Shown piece after piece: positions 52,902-60,615 of a DNA stretch of 64,000 nt. The notes under the pieces were generated by a model that was not told the origin of the DNA, did no database searches, and was given only the letters and a program-made list of their open reading frames with translations. The position numbers and the translations under genes were made by a program. This DNA comes from Amorphus coralli DSM 19760. Its GTDB lineage: Bacteria > Pseudomonadota > Alphaproteobacteria > Rhizobiales > Amorphaceae. Each line of letters opens with the position of its first letter. The first letter of the stretch is position 1. Location: the NCBI RefSeq assembly GCF_000374525.1, contig NZ_KB894572.1:124001-188000 (forward strand), written 5' to 3'.

Positions 52902-53933
52902 ATGCCCGTATTCGACGGAGAAGACGCCCAGATCGTCGACAGCGTTGCCGCGTTCTTCGCCCGCAACGGCGGCATCGCGCGGGTGCGCAGGCTTCGCGAC
53001 GAAGGCGCGACGCGCGACCCGGAGACGTGGCGCGCCGCCGCCGAGCAGGGCTGGATCGGTATCCTCGCCCCCGAGACGGCCGGCGGACTCGACATGCCGG
53101 TCCGCTCCGCGGCGCTCTTGATGCAGACGGCGGCGCGCAGCGTGCCGTTCGAGCCGTTCTCTGCCGCCATCGTCGCGGCCCGCTTGCTCGGCAGAATCGA
53201 TGCTCCCCCAGCCATTCTGGACGATGTGCTCTCCGGCCAGGCGATTGCCCTGCCGCTCGACGGCACCGGCCTCGACTGGGACGGAACCCGGCTTTCCGGC
53301 GAAAGCCCGCAGACGGCGGACGTCGCGTCGGCCGACTGGTTCGTAGTGTCGTGCAACGGGACGGAGACAGGCCTGTTTCTGGTCTCCTGCAAGAGCCCGT
53401 ACAAGACTGTCGAGGCGCACGCCACCCACGACGGCGGAACAGTCGGAACGGTCCGGTTCGACGGGGCCGAGGGCACCGCGCTCGGGTCCGGCTCGGACGC
53501 CGAACGCGAAGCCGCCGACGCACGCGTTCTGCTCCGGCTGCTGCGCGCCGCGGAGGCAGTCGGCCTCGCCCAGGAAGCTTTTGCGCGCACCCTCGACTAT
53601 CTGCGTGCCCGCAGCCAGTTCGGCCGCCCCATCGGTAGCTTCCAGGCGCTACAGCACCGCGCCGCGACGATCCACGTCCGCCTTACCTCGGCGGAAGCGC
53701 TGCTCTACGAGGCAGTGCGCGCGTTCGGGACGGACCGGCAGGCGTTTGCGGCAGATGCGACCTTCTCCCGCGCACTGGATGCCGCGCAGCTTGCATGCGA
53801 CGAGGCGATCCAGATGCATGGCGCCATCGGGTTTACCGACGAGCTGGAGATCGGCTTCTTCCTGAAGCGGCTGTTGGCACTTTCTGCCTCGGCGGACGAA
53901 CGGGACCCCGCAACAATCTCAAGGGTGATCTGA
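52902..53933 (+). CDS. Acyl-CoA dehydrogenase, subunit 2 (reduced active site)
   Basis: The 343-residue acyl-CoA dehydrogenase-fold protein starts 2 bp after the first subunit. Its C-terminal half is clear: RSQFGRPIGSFQALQHRAA near 245 and IQMHGAIGFTDE near 307. The central FAD/substrate loop of the YSEPGAGSD type is missing and the C-terminus is short. These are features of the second subunit of heteromeric dehydrogenases used in steroid or alicyclic acid breakdown. It is the last gene of the operon. Confidence 0.88.
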   Translation: MPVFDGEDAQIVDSVAAFFARNGGIARVRRLRDEGATRDPETWRAAAEQGWIGILAPETAGGLDMPVRSAALLMQTAARSVPFEPFSAAIVAARLLGRIDAPPAILDDVLSGQAIALPLDGTGLDWDGTRLSGESPQTADVASADWFVVSCNGTETGLFLVSCKSPYKTVEAHATHDGGTVGTVRFDGAEGTALGSGSDAEREAADARVLLRLLRAAEAVGLAQEAFARTLDYLRARSQFGRPIGSFQALQHRAATIHVRLTSAEALLYEAVRAFGTDRQAFAADATFSRALDAAQLACDEAIQMHGAIGFTDELEIGFFLKRLLALSASADERDPATISRVI

Positions 53934-54212
53934 TCAGTTCGGCCGTTTAGAAGAACGCAACCGAATACTCGTCCTATGTGGCTTCGACGCAACGGTGACC
54001 TTTAATCCTAGCTTCGAGTTTACAAAATTTCGCAATCATATTCGGTCAGTAACCGATGATAGGTTTCTGGCAGCGAGCGCAGCTTGCTCCGCCGATCGGG
54101 AGTGCCGTCGGATGTGACTAGAATGCGAGCAAACCCTCTTGACTCGTTTCTGTAATGAAAATCTGCTAGCCGAAGCAATGGGTGGCTTAGTTTTTTACTG
54201 AGGGGGGAAATC
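53934..54212. promoter_or_regulatory. AT-richer leader of the VWA/SH3/large-protein module
   Basis: This 279-bp gap is visibly more AT-rich than its surroundings. TTGACT at 54139-54144 is a fair -35 element, but the matching -10 (17-19 bp on) is weak. AGGGGGG lies at 54201-54207 ahead of the TTG start. No gene is seen. The composition change supports separate acquisition of the module. Confidence 0.4.
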
Positions 54213-55589
54213 TTGAGAATTCTTCGCAAGATTGCGATTCCAGCGGTATTTTGTGCTCTTCTTACGCCGGCAGCGGCGGCGGAAACCGATATACTTTTCG
54301 TCCTCGACGGCTCCGGCTCCATGTGGGGGCAGGTCGGGGGAACGGCCAAGATCGAGACTGCGAAGGCCACGCTGACCAAGCTGGTTCGCGAGGCATCGCC
54401 TGATGCGCGGATCGGCCTGATGACTTACGGAACGACGTCCAAGGAAAGCTGCACCGACGTCGCCCTGCTAAATCCGGTCGGTGCGCCGCGCGCCGACGTC
54501 GAGCGTTCGATCTCCGACCTGACGCCGCTCGGCAAGACGCCGATCGACCTCTCGCTGACCATGGGCATCGATGCGCTAGCCAAAACCGAGCCGGCCGATG
54601 TGCAGAAGGCCCTCGTTCTCGTCTCTGACGGGATCGAGACCTGCGACGGCGATCCCTGTTCGGTGGCCGACCTCGCCATGAGCGCGGGCGTCGCTATGAA
54701 GGTGCACGTGGTCGGCTTCAACGTCGATGCGCAGGCGCGCAGCCAACTGGAGTGCATCGCTGACGCCGGTGGCGGCCGCTACTTCGATGCCGCCAATCCG
54801 GCCGGCTTCCAGGAAGCCATGGCAAGCGTAATCCAGGTCGCCCAGGCGGAACCGGCTGCCGAGCCGAAAGCGGAACCGGCGGGTCCGACCACGAAGGAAT
54901 TCTTCCGCGACGATTTCGACGGCAGCGAGTTGAGCGAGGACTGGTCGGTGATCGGCGCCGATCCGGACGCCTTCCTGGTCGAGGACGGTGCGCTGCTGAT
55001 GCTGTCGACTCGTGCCTCGGGGTTCGAAGACGACGAGCCGCAGAACCTGGTCATGTTCGCCCGTCCGCTGCCAAAGGGCGACTGGGACGCGGAACTCACC
55101 TTCACCGGCGAATACGCCACCAATTCCGATCGGCTGATCATCGGGCTGCGTAAGGATGAGGGCAATTTCATTTCGGCCAACTATTACAGCCTGGCCACCG
55201 CGACCGGATGTATCAAGACCGAGCTTGCACTGACCAAGATGGCCAAGGGTGCGGCGGAGCATGAGCGTCGTCTTTATCGTTCAAACGACGGACAGTGCTA
55301 TGCCCAGAAGCCGCTCGGAGCGGAGGCCTGGGAGCAGGTCGTGGCGGAGCATCTGGAACAGCCGGTGAAGCTGACGATCTCCAAGCGCGGCCGCGCCTAC
55401 ACCGCCAAGGTTGAGATGCTCGGCCTGCTCGATCCGGACGGCAATCCATACGTGGTGGAGACCGACAAGTTCACGTCGCTGCGCTCGCCCGGCGAACTCG
55501 GCTTCACCATCGACCGGATCCAGCGCAGCAACGTGAATGGCGAAGTCCTGTTCATGATCGACTCCTTCGTCATCAACAAGGTCGAGTGA
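54213..55589 (+). CDS. Secreted VWA-domain protein with C-terminal beta-sandwich
   Basis: The 458-residue protein starts with TTG at 54213, five bases after AGGGGGGAA. A signal peptide ends near AAAE. The VWA domain (about 22-215) has a complete metal site: DGSGS near 31, Thr in LGKTPIDLS and Asp in VSDGIETCDGD, plus cysteine pairs. After an AEPAAEPKAEPAG linker comes a domain (about 225-458) starting EFFRDDFDGSELSEDW, resembling concanavalin-like/beta-xylosidase-C modules. VWA domains bind proteins through metal. It is followed by an SH3-like and a 1246-residue exported protein; function unknown. Confidence 0.85.
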   Translation: MRILRKIAIPAVFCALLTPAAAAETDILFVLDGSGSMWGQVGGTAKIETAKATLTKLVREASPDARIGLMTYGTTSKESCTDVALLNPVGAPRADVERSISDLTPLGKTPIDLSLTMGIDALAKTEPADVQKALVLVSDGIETCDGDPCSVADLAMSAGVAMKVHVVGFNVDAQARSQLECIADAGGGRYFDAANPAGFQEAMASVIQVAQAEPAAEPKAEPAGPTTKEFFRDDFDGSELSEDWSVIGADPDAFLVEDGALLMLSTRASGFEDDEPQNLVMFARPLPKGDWDAELTFTGEYATNSDRLIIGLRKDEGNFISANYYSLATATGCIKTELALTKMAKGAAEHERRLYRSNDGQCYAQKPLGAEAWEQVVAEHLEQPVKLTISKRGRAYTAKVEMLGLLDPDGNPYVVETDKFTSLRSPGELGFTIDRIQRSNVNGEVLFMIDSFVINKVE

Positions 55590-55590
55590 G

Positions 55591-56001
55591 GTGCGCCGTG
55601 CGCGGGCATTCGGGTGGGCGCCGCTGGCGCTCGCCCTCCTGATCGGCATCGCACTGGGCACCGGCGCACCGTCGGTGTCCGCCCAGGATCTCGACGTCCC
55701 GATCCTGGAGCGCTCTTCCGGTGACCTCGATACCTGTGCCCTCGGCGAAGTGGCGAACCTGAAGCCCGGCGGCGACGGGTTCCTGGCGGTGCGCGCCGGT
55801 CCGGGCACCGACCACAGGAAACTCGATCAGCTGAAGAACGGCGACCGTGTCTGGCTGTTTGACCAGCGCGGCGATTGGGTCGGCGTGATCTACGACGTGG
55901 AGCTCGTGGCGTGCGGACCGATCGACAAGACGCGCATGCCGCCTCACCCTGGGCGACGCGGCTGGATCCACATGAATTGGGTCAACATCCTGGCGGGGTA
56001 G
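55591..56001 (+). CDS. Exported bacterial SH3-like domain protein
   Basis: The 136-residue protein starts with GTG one base after the VWA stop. A signal peptide ends near VSAQ. The mature part carries an SH3b-like domain: FLAVRAGPGTDHRKLDQLKNGDRVWLFDQ, then WVGVIYD and GWIHMNWV. Such domains bind cell-wall peptides or partner proteins. It carries three cysteines at most. Tight spacing indicates it works with the VWA protein. Confidence 0.82.
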   Translation: MRRARAFGWAPLALALLIGIALGTGAPSVSAQDLDVPILERSSGDLDTCALGEVANLKPGGDGFLAVRAGPGTDHRKLDQLKNGDRVWLFDQRGDWVGVIYDVELVACGPIDKTRMPPHPGRRGWIHMNWVNILAG

Positions 56002-56028
56002 GTCTCCTCCGATCGAGGGGCGATGTTC

Positions 56029-56047
56029 GATCGATCAGAAATCGATC
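56029..56047. promoter_or_regulatory. Short inverted repeat before the 1246-residue gene
   Basis: GATCGAT-CAGAA-ATCGATC is a perfect 7-bp repeat in the 84-bp gap between the SH3-like gene and the large gene. It could be an operator or a transcript hairpin. Confidence 0.3.
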
Positions 56048-56085
56048 CGGATCGAGTTGGTTTCTTGTGAAAGGAACGTGGCGGC

Positions 56086-59000
56086 ATGAAGGGACAGGGC
56101 TCCATCGAGAGAGAAGGGTTCACCGGCTGCCACGGCAGATCCGCCGCTGCCGCCCGGCGTGGCCGGGTTCTTCGGCTTCTATGCCGCGCGACGCTTGCGC
56201 TGTCTTTCGCTGTCCCGGCTGCTGCATCGGCTCAGGACGTCCCCACCACGGCGGCAACGGGCGGTGACGCGGCGCCTATCGGCCGCGATGCGCCGGACTG
56301 GCAGTGGGCGATGACCGCCGACGATCTGCGATCCCGGACGCGGACGAGCGGCGACGTCACCTTCCGCGGCGGGGTCTATGAGATCGTCCTGAAATCCCGG
56401 CAGCGGCTCGACGGCGAGGGACGGCCCTCCGGCGGCGCGTTCCCCATCGCCCATCGAAGCCACATCCGGTCGACGCACGACAGCCCGGCCGTCTTCGGCT
56501 CGGAAACAGGGGTCGTGTTGCTCGATCCGTCCCGCCTTCCCGCAGCGCTCGATCCTGGCATGGAGATCCGGTTCGAGGTTCCACGAACTACCCTGCGCCG
56601 GCCGGTTGCGGCGGAAGTCGAAATGACGCTGTGGCTGCAGAACGACGAGCCGTCGGTCGACTACATGTACCGGGGGACCCTGTCCGCCGAAGGCCACAAC
56701 CGCTACATCCAGAACCCCGCGCTCAAGCTCGGTCGATACGAGAACGGCGAGCGCGTCGCCGAGATCGACAACATTCTTGCGCCCATCGTCATCCAGGCGC
56801 AGCGGCGGCGGGGACTGCTGGCTCTGATCCGCTCCCTTGCCGGCGCAGATGCGGTAGCGGAGCTTGACGATTTGCTGCGCCCCGCGCCGGAGCTGATCGT
56901 CGGCGAATACACCTTCCCGGCCGAATTCTTGCGCCAGGAATTCAAGGAGGTGCAGTCGGGCCAAATTAGGTTTCCCCAGTTTGTCCAGACGCCCGTGACT
57001 CGCGACGTTACCCGGACGATCAGTCAGCGGGAGCTGCCGGGCGCAGCCGTTGTTCTGCACACGCCCCGCGAGAACGGCTCGCGCATCCTCTGGTCCTGGC
57101 GCGTGGAGACCGACACGATTGAAGCGGGCAGGACGGTGCAGGCCACTGGTTCGCCGGCCGACGGAAACCCGGTCATCTGGGGGGCGAAGCCTTATGTCGA
57201 GGACATTGTCGTCTTGAATGCTCAAGAGGCGCGCGGGGAGGACGGGACCGTCCTTTATCCATGGCCGGGGGAGACCGGCGAAGCGATGTCCGCCGCCAAG
57301 GATGGTCGCGCCTTTTTCCGAGATATTCTTGTTGTCGGGCGGGACCTGGACGTCTGGGAGGGGCGCTCACCGCTGGGCAATCTTGCGGCCGTTTCCTATG
57401 GGCGGTTTCGCAAGGTCGATCCGGCAGACAGCGCAAGCCTGATTGCAGGGTACGACGGAAACGCCCCGTCGCAGAACAGCCTAGAGGCGGTGAACCTGGC
57501 CCTGCGCCGCGACCCGTCGCTGACGGTGCTGCATGTGGGGGCGGCCATAGAGGGCCCGGTCGAGGCCCAACCGGTTCTGTTGAAGATCGACGGAGAAAGC
57601 GGCCAGTGGCCGCTCTTGTTCGGCGATCACAATGGCCAGATCGCCATCGTCCGCATCGGCGTTCCCGCCCCCGATACCTTCGAAAAGACGCTCCGCCTCG
57701 GCGCGAAGGAGCCGCGGGCGGAGGCGGCAGCCAAGCCGCGCCAGACCACCGAGGAGACGGCAGACCCGGTCTTCTTCCGCGACGAGATCGTCTTTGAGGC
57801 GACCTTCGACGAGGAGATCGAGGCGGAGTCGGTCGCTCTGTCGCTGCTGGGTGGGGGCGAAGGCTCCGGCGTCGGCGCCGAGCGGGACTCGTCGCTGATC
57901 CTCTCGCGGGTGCCGGATGACCCCAAGCGGTTCCGCTCCAAGCCCTACCTCGTCGTGGAGGCGGCCGCCGACGCCGACCCATCCGACGGAGAGCCGGCCG
58001 ACGACTATGCCGACATTCCCGTCGAACGGTCGCTTGCGTGGCCGAACGACACACCGCTGCGGCCGCGCCTGACATCACGGATGACGGCTCGGCCGTTTCC
58101 CGATGCGCCGGTGCGGCGCGCGCGTGCTGTCCAGGGAGACTTCATCCAGGCGCTCAAGCGCGCGGCCGCATGCGCGAGGTCTCCGGTTAAGGCCGACTGG
58201 GATGGGCTGTCGCTTGCAGAGGAGTTCGACCTTGCCCGCGGCAAGAGCGACAGCCTCGTGACCAGTGCGGTGGGGTTTGGCCAGGACATCGCGACGACGC
58301 TCGGCCAGCACGCCGCAATGATTATGATGCGGGACGCCTACGTGGAAATCGCCTCGCCCGTTCTCGCCCAGCTCAACACCTACGCCTCTTTGCCGGAGAC
58401 CAACGCCCGCCTCTGGCGTCTGACAGAGGACCTGTGGCTCGGCGAGAACTCCCACCTGTCGACCCTGGAGGACCGCAGTGGAGAGTCACTTGCCGACGCG
58501 GTTGCCCGCCGGCGCGGGCTTCGGTCTGCGGTTGTGATGGGCGACGGCGATGCCGGTGTTGGAACCCGGGCATGGATCAGCAAAGACGACGTGCGCCATG
58601 TCCACCGCTGGCTGCGATGGGCCCGCGCCGATCTCGATGCCTCCATGACCGTGGCGCGCTCAGCTGGGGACTGCGACCTTCCCACCCTGGTGCTCCTGAC
58701 CTCGATCGGCTTCGACCCGATCGTCGACCTGCTGCAGGCGCGGGTCACGCGACTGGAGACATACCGGCGTGACGGGATCAAGCGTCGGCAGCCGGACGTG
58801 GTGGGCCGGCGCGAACTGGAGGCCGTGTCAGCGCTTCATCGCCGCTACGCCGCGGAGGTCGCGCTGGTCGACGAAATCTGGCTTTGGATCAAGACAAGCG
58901 CGTCGGTGATCTCGGCCGGCGCCGGTCTCTATGCCGCCGCATTCGAAGCCTCCTCGCTTGCCTACGGGGCGCTGGTCGTGTCTGAGCTGGCGGAGGGCTT

Positions 59001-59826
59001 CGATGCCGTCACGACCTGCTACGACGCCTATTGCGGGGCTACCCGGGATGCCACGCGCCTCGATTTCGCCGAGGGAGCAGCCTATCTCTTCGGTGCGGAT
59101 TATCTGAAGGCGGTCGAGGATACGACCACCTCCAACTTCTACCGGGGGTTTGAAACCCTTGTGCAGTTGTCCGGCGGGCTGTTGGGCGCAGCCGATCTTT
59201 ACAAGGCCTACAACGCACAGACCCTGCTTTCCAACGCCGATACTCTGCGCAAGACTTACGGTTCGGCAACGCAAGCCTCCCGGACGAAGGGGTTTCGGGG
59301 CATCGCTCAAGACTTCTGGACGAAGGCCAAGACCAACCCCGCCCTGTTGGCGCAGGAGCTGGATCCCAAGACGAGCGCTGCGCTGACGGAATTTCTCGGT
59401 ACGCCGGCGAAGTTTCTCACCAAGCGCTATCGTCAGGTCCAAAAGGAGCTACACGCGGCCTTGACGGACACCATGAACACGGGATGGGCGGGCGCTCTTG
59501 CCCAGAAGGCGAATCTTCTCGGCGCTCAGAAAGCCGCCGCAGCGACGCACGACGCGTTCGATCTCTACGGTGTCGGTGCTAACCTCGCCGGCGGCGCCGC
59601 CAATTGGGCCCGGCCACCGGCGCCGCCCACCATGCCGGAGATCCGGCTGCCGCCACTCGCCGGGGCTGGTAGCCCGGGCGGATCGGACCTTCCCGACATC
59701 CAACTCTTACAGCCGTCCTTCGAAATCGAAGCCCCAACGATCGAGACGGTGCCTGTGCCGGGGTTGGACGCGCCCGAGATCACGCTGCAAGGCGGGCAGC
59801 CGTCTGCCACGCGTTCCGGTCGTTAG
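56086..59826 (+). CDS. Large exported protein of unknown function (1246 residues)
   Basis: I do not recognise this protein. AAAGGAA lies ten bases before the ATG. A long positively charged N-region leads into a signal peptide (about 29-49, ending ASAQ). Residues about 60-680 look beta-rich with many charged turns, and an acidic stretch lies near 560-660. Residues about 700-1130 look helical and include a hydrophobic run (SASVISAGAGLYAAAFEASS, then ALVVSELAEGFDAV) near 945-980 that could insert in a membrane. The C-terminus is proline-rich (about 1170-1240). No catalytic motif is seen. It forms a module with the VWA and SH3-like genes. Confidence 0.8.
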   Translation: MKGQGSIEREGFTGCHGRSAAAARRGRVLRLLCRATLALSFAVPAAASAQDVPTTAATGGDAAPIGRDAPDWQWAMTADDLRSRTRTSGDVTFRGGVYEIVLKSRQRLDGEGRPSGGAFPIAHRSHIRSTHDSPAVFGSETGVVLLDPSRLPAALDPGMEIRFEVPRTTLRRPVAAEVEMTLWLQNDEPSVDYMYRGTLSAEGHNRYIQNPALKLGRYENGERVAEIDNILAPIVIQAQRRRGLLALIRSLAGADAVAELDDLLRPAPELIVGEYTFPAEFLRQEFKEVQSGQIRFPQFVQTPVTRDVTRTISQRELPGAAVVLHTPRENGSRILWSWRVETDTIEAGRTVQATGSPADGNPVIWGAKPYVEDIVVLNAQEARGEDGTVLYPWPGETGEAMSAAKDGRAFFRDILVVGRDLDVWEGRSPLGNLAAVSYGRFRKVDPADSASLIAGYDGNAPSQNSLEAVNLALRRDPSLTVLHVGAAIEGPVEAQPVLLKIDGESGQWPLLFGDHNGQIAIVRIGVPAPDTFEKTLRLGAKEPRAEAAAKPRQTTEETADPVFFRDEIVFEATFDEEIEAESVALSLLGGGEGSGVGAERDSSLILSRVPDDPKRFRSKPYLVVEAAADADPSDGEPADDYADIPVERSLAWPNDTPLRPRLTSRMTARPFPDAPVRRARAVQGDFIQALKRAAACARSPVKADWDGLSLAEEFDLARGKSDSLVTSAVGFGQDIATTLGQHAAMIMMRDAYVEIASPVLAQLNTYASLPETNARLWRLTEDLWLGENSHLSTLEDRSGESLADAVARRRGLRSAVVMGDGDAGVGTRAWISKDDVRHVHRWLRWARADLDASMTVARSAGDCDLPTLVLLTSIGFDPIVDLLQARVTRLETYRRDGIKRRQPDVVGRRELEAVSALHRRYAAEVALVDEIWLWIKTSASVISAGAGLYAAAFEASSLAYGALVVSELAEGFDAVTTCYDAYCGATRDATRLDFAEGAAYLFGADYLKAVEDTTTSNFYRGFETLVQLSGGLLGAADLYKAYNAQTLLSNADTLRKTYGSATQASRTKGFRGIAQDFWTKAKTNPALLAQELDPKTSAALTEFLGTPAKFLTKRYRQVQKELHAALTDTMNTGWAGALAQKANLLGAQKAAAATHDAFDLYGVGANLAGGAANWARPPAPPTMPEIRLPPLAGAGSPGGSDLPDIQLLQPSFEIEAPTIETVPVPGLDAPEITLQGGQPSATRSGR

Positions 59827-59846
59827 AGAGGTTTGGCGTTTCGCAT

Positions 59847-59901
59847 ATGCAGCGTTGAGCCATTTGAAAGGTAATTGTAGTTTTTCAAATGATAGCTGCA
59901 T
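59847..59901. terminator. Nested inverted repeats after the large gene
   Basis: CATTTGAAA (59861-59869) and TTTCAAATG (59883-59891) are perfect inverted copies. They are nested within ATGCAG (59847-59852) and CTGCAT (59896-59901). It begins 21 bp after the stop and is AT-rich. It may be the module's terminator, though the T-run lies in the loop and arm rather than after the stem. Confidence 0.45.
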
Positions 59902-59939
59902 TTCTGCTTGCCTGATGAGCGCTGCTGCTAGGCTAGGGA

Positions 59940-60203
59940 CTATAGCGGAAATCCGCCGACCGCGAGGGGCATCGTCCGCTTGACGACTGGCGCGACACGG
60001 CCGCCTGCGACAAGGTCTAAGAGACTAGCCAGCGCAGCGGGATCGGGTGGTATCACCGCCTTCGACGGCGTCACAGGGGAAGGGCGTCCATCTAGAACTT
60101 TATCTGCATTGGTAAGAATGTTGTAGCGTGGTTGGTCCAACATCAGTTGCGGCGCCTTTCTAGGGCGTTGGTGTGCAACCAGAAAATCGAACCCTGTACC
60201 CAA
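59940..60203 (-). pseudogene. Fragment resembling the C-terminus of an MDR-type alcohol/quinone dehydrogenase
   Basis: An 87-codon frame ends LLDLVAGGRVAPVVKRTMPL plus a few residues. That is like the end of zinc/quinone-type medium-chain dehydrogenases, where a similar LVEAGKxRPVIDRTxPL string occurs. Everything upstream is missing. The frame begins exactly where the dusA-like repeat starts (60204), so this looks like a gene cut at the island edge. Confidence 0.4.
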
Positions 60204-60382
60204 TCCATCATCGGTGCGACCGCGAAACGGGGCGTGGCGGGGCCGCCCGAATAGGCGACCGGTTTGCCCTGTTCCGTGACCGGAATGATACGCGTTTCCG
60301 TCTCGGTCATGTCCTCTCTGGCCCGATCATCTATGGCCTCGGCTCACCCTGCAGATGTGCGTGACACGGTCCCGCCTCAAGG
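60204..60382. repeat. Right direct repeat: displaced dusA 5' end
   Basis: Read on the minus strand from the ATG at 60310, this encodes MTETETRIIPVTEQGKPVAY and on to APMMD. That is nearly the same as the start of DusA, and then it departs from dusA at 60204. The upstream 70 bp also match. It is interpreted as the chromosome's original dusA start left behind on the far side of the island. Confidence 0.85.
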
Positions 60383-60615
60383 GAAGCTGCAGGATCGCTC
60401 GTTGATCGTGCGAGAACGGATGCTCTTCGCAGATTTCAGGGGGCGGCTTGTGTTGCGTTATACACCTAGATCATGCGACGGTCGCCCCATCGCTTGATGG
60501 GGGTATTTTCAAGTAATGAATATGGCCCGAACGCTTCTGGCGATCTATATCTATTGTTTGGCGCGAGTTAGATCTTGAAGGTTTTAAACAAAGTCTCTCT
60601 TCTATCACTTATTAT
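60383..60615. other. Gap between the right repeat and the BCCT gene
   Basis: These 233 bp are AT-rich. No convincing gene, terminator or ribosome-binding site for the next gene is visible. The missing first helix of the transporter is not encoded here in any frame. Confidence 0.4.

Larger units (their letters stand above)
20565..60219. mobile_element. Genomic island of about 39.7 kb inserted in the 5' end of dusA
   Basis: Direct repeats of the dusA 5' region bound this segment, with a shared identical 16-bp core (TCCATCATCGGTGCGA) at 20565-20580 and 60204-60219. The core encodes the conserved APMM motif of DusA. dusA is a known integration hotspot for tyrosine-recombinase islands in proteobacteria, with the integrase next to the restored gene, as seen here. 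The integrase is broken and truncated by an IS3-family remnant, and no mobilisation or phage structural genes are visible. The island is probably fixed. Cargo is three ABC importers, two catabolic clusters and an unknown secreted-protein module. Confidence 0.8.

Noticed and set aside
20565-60219. Integrated prophage
   Set aside because: No capsid, tail, terminase, lysis or replication genes were seen; the cargo is metabolic.
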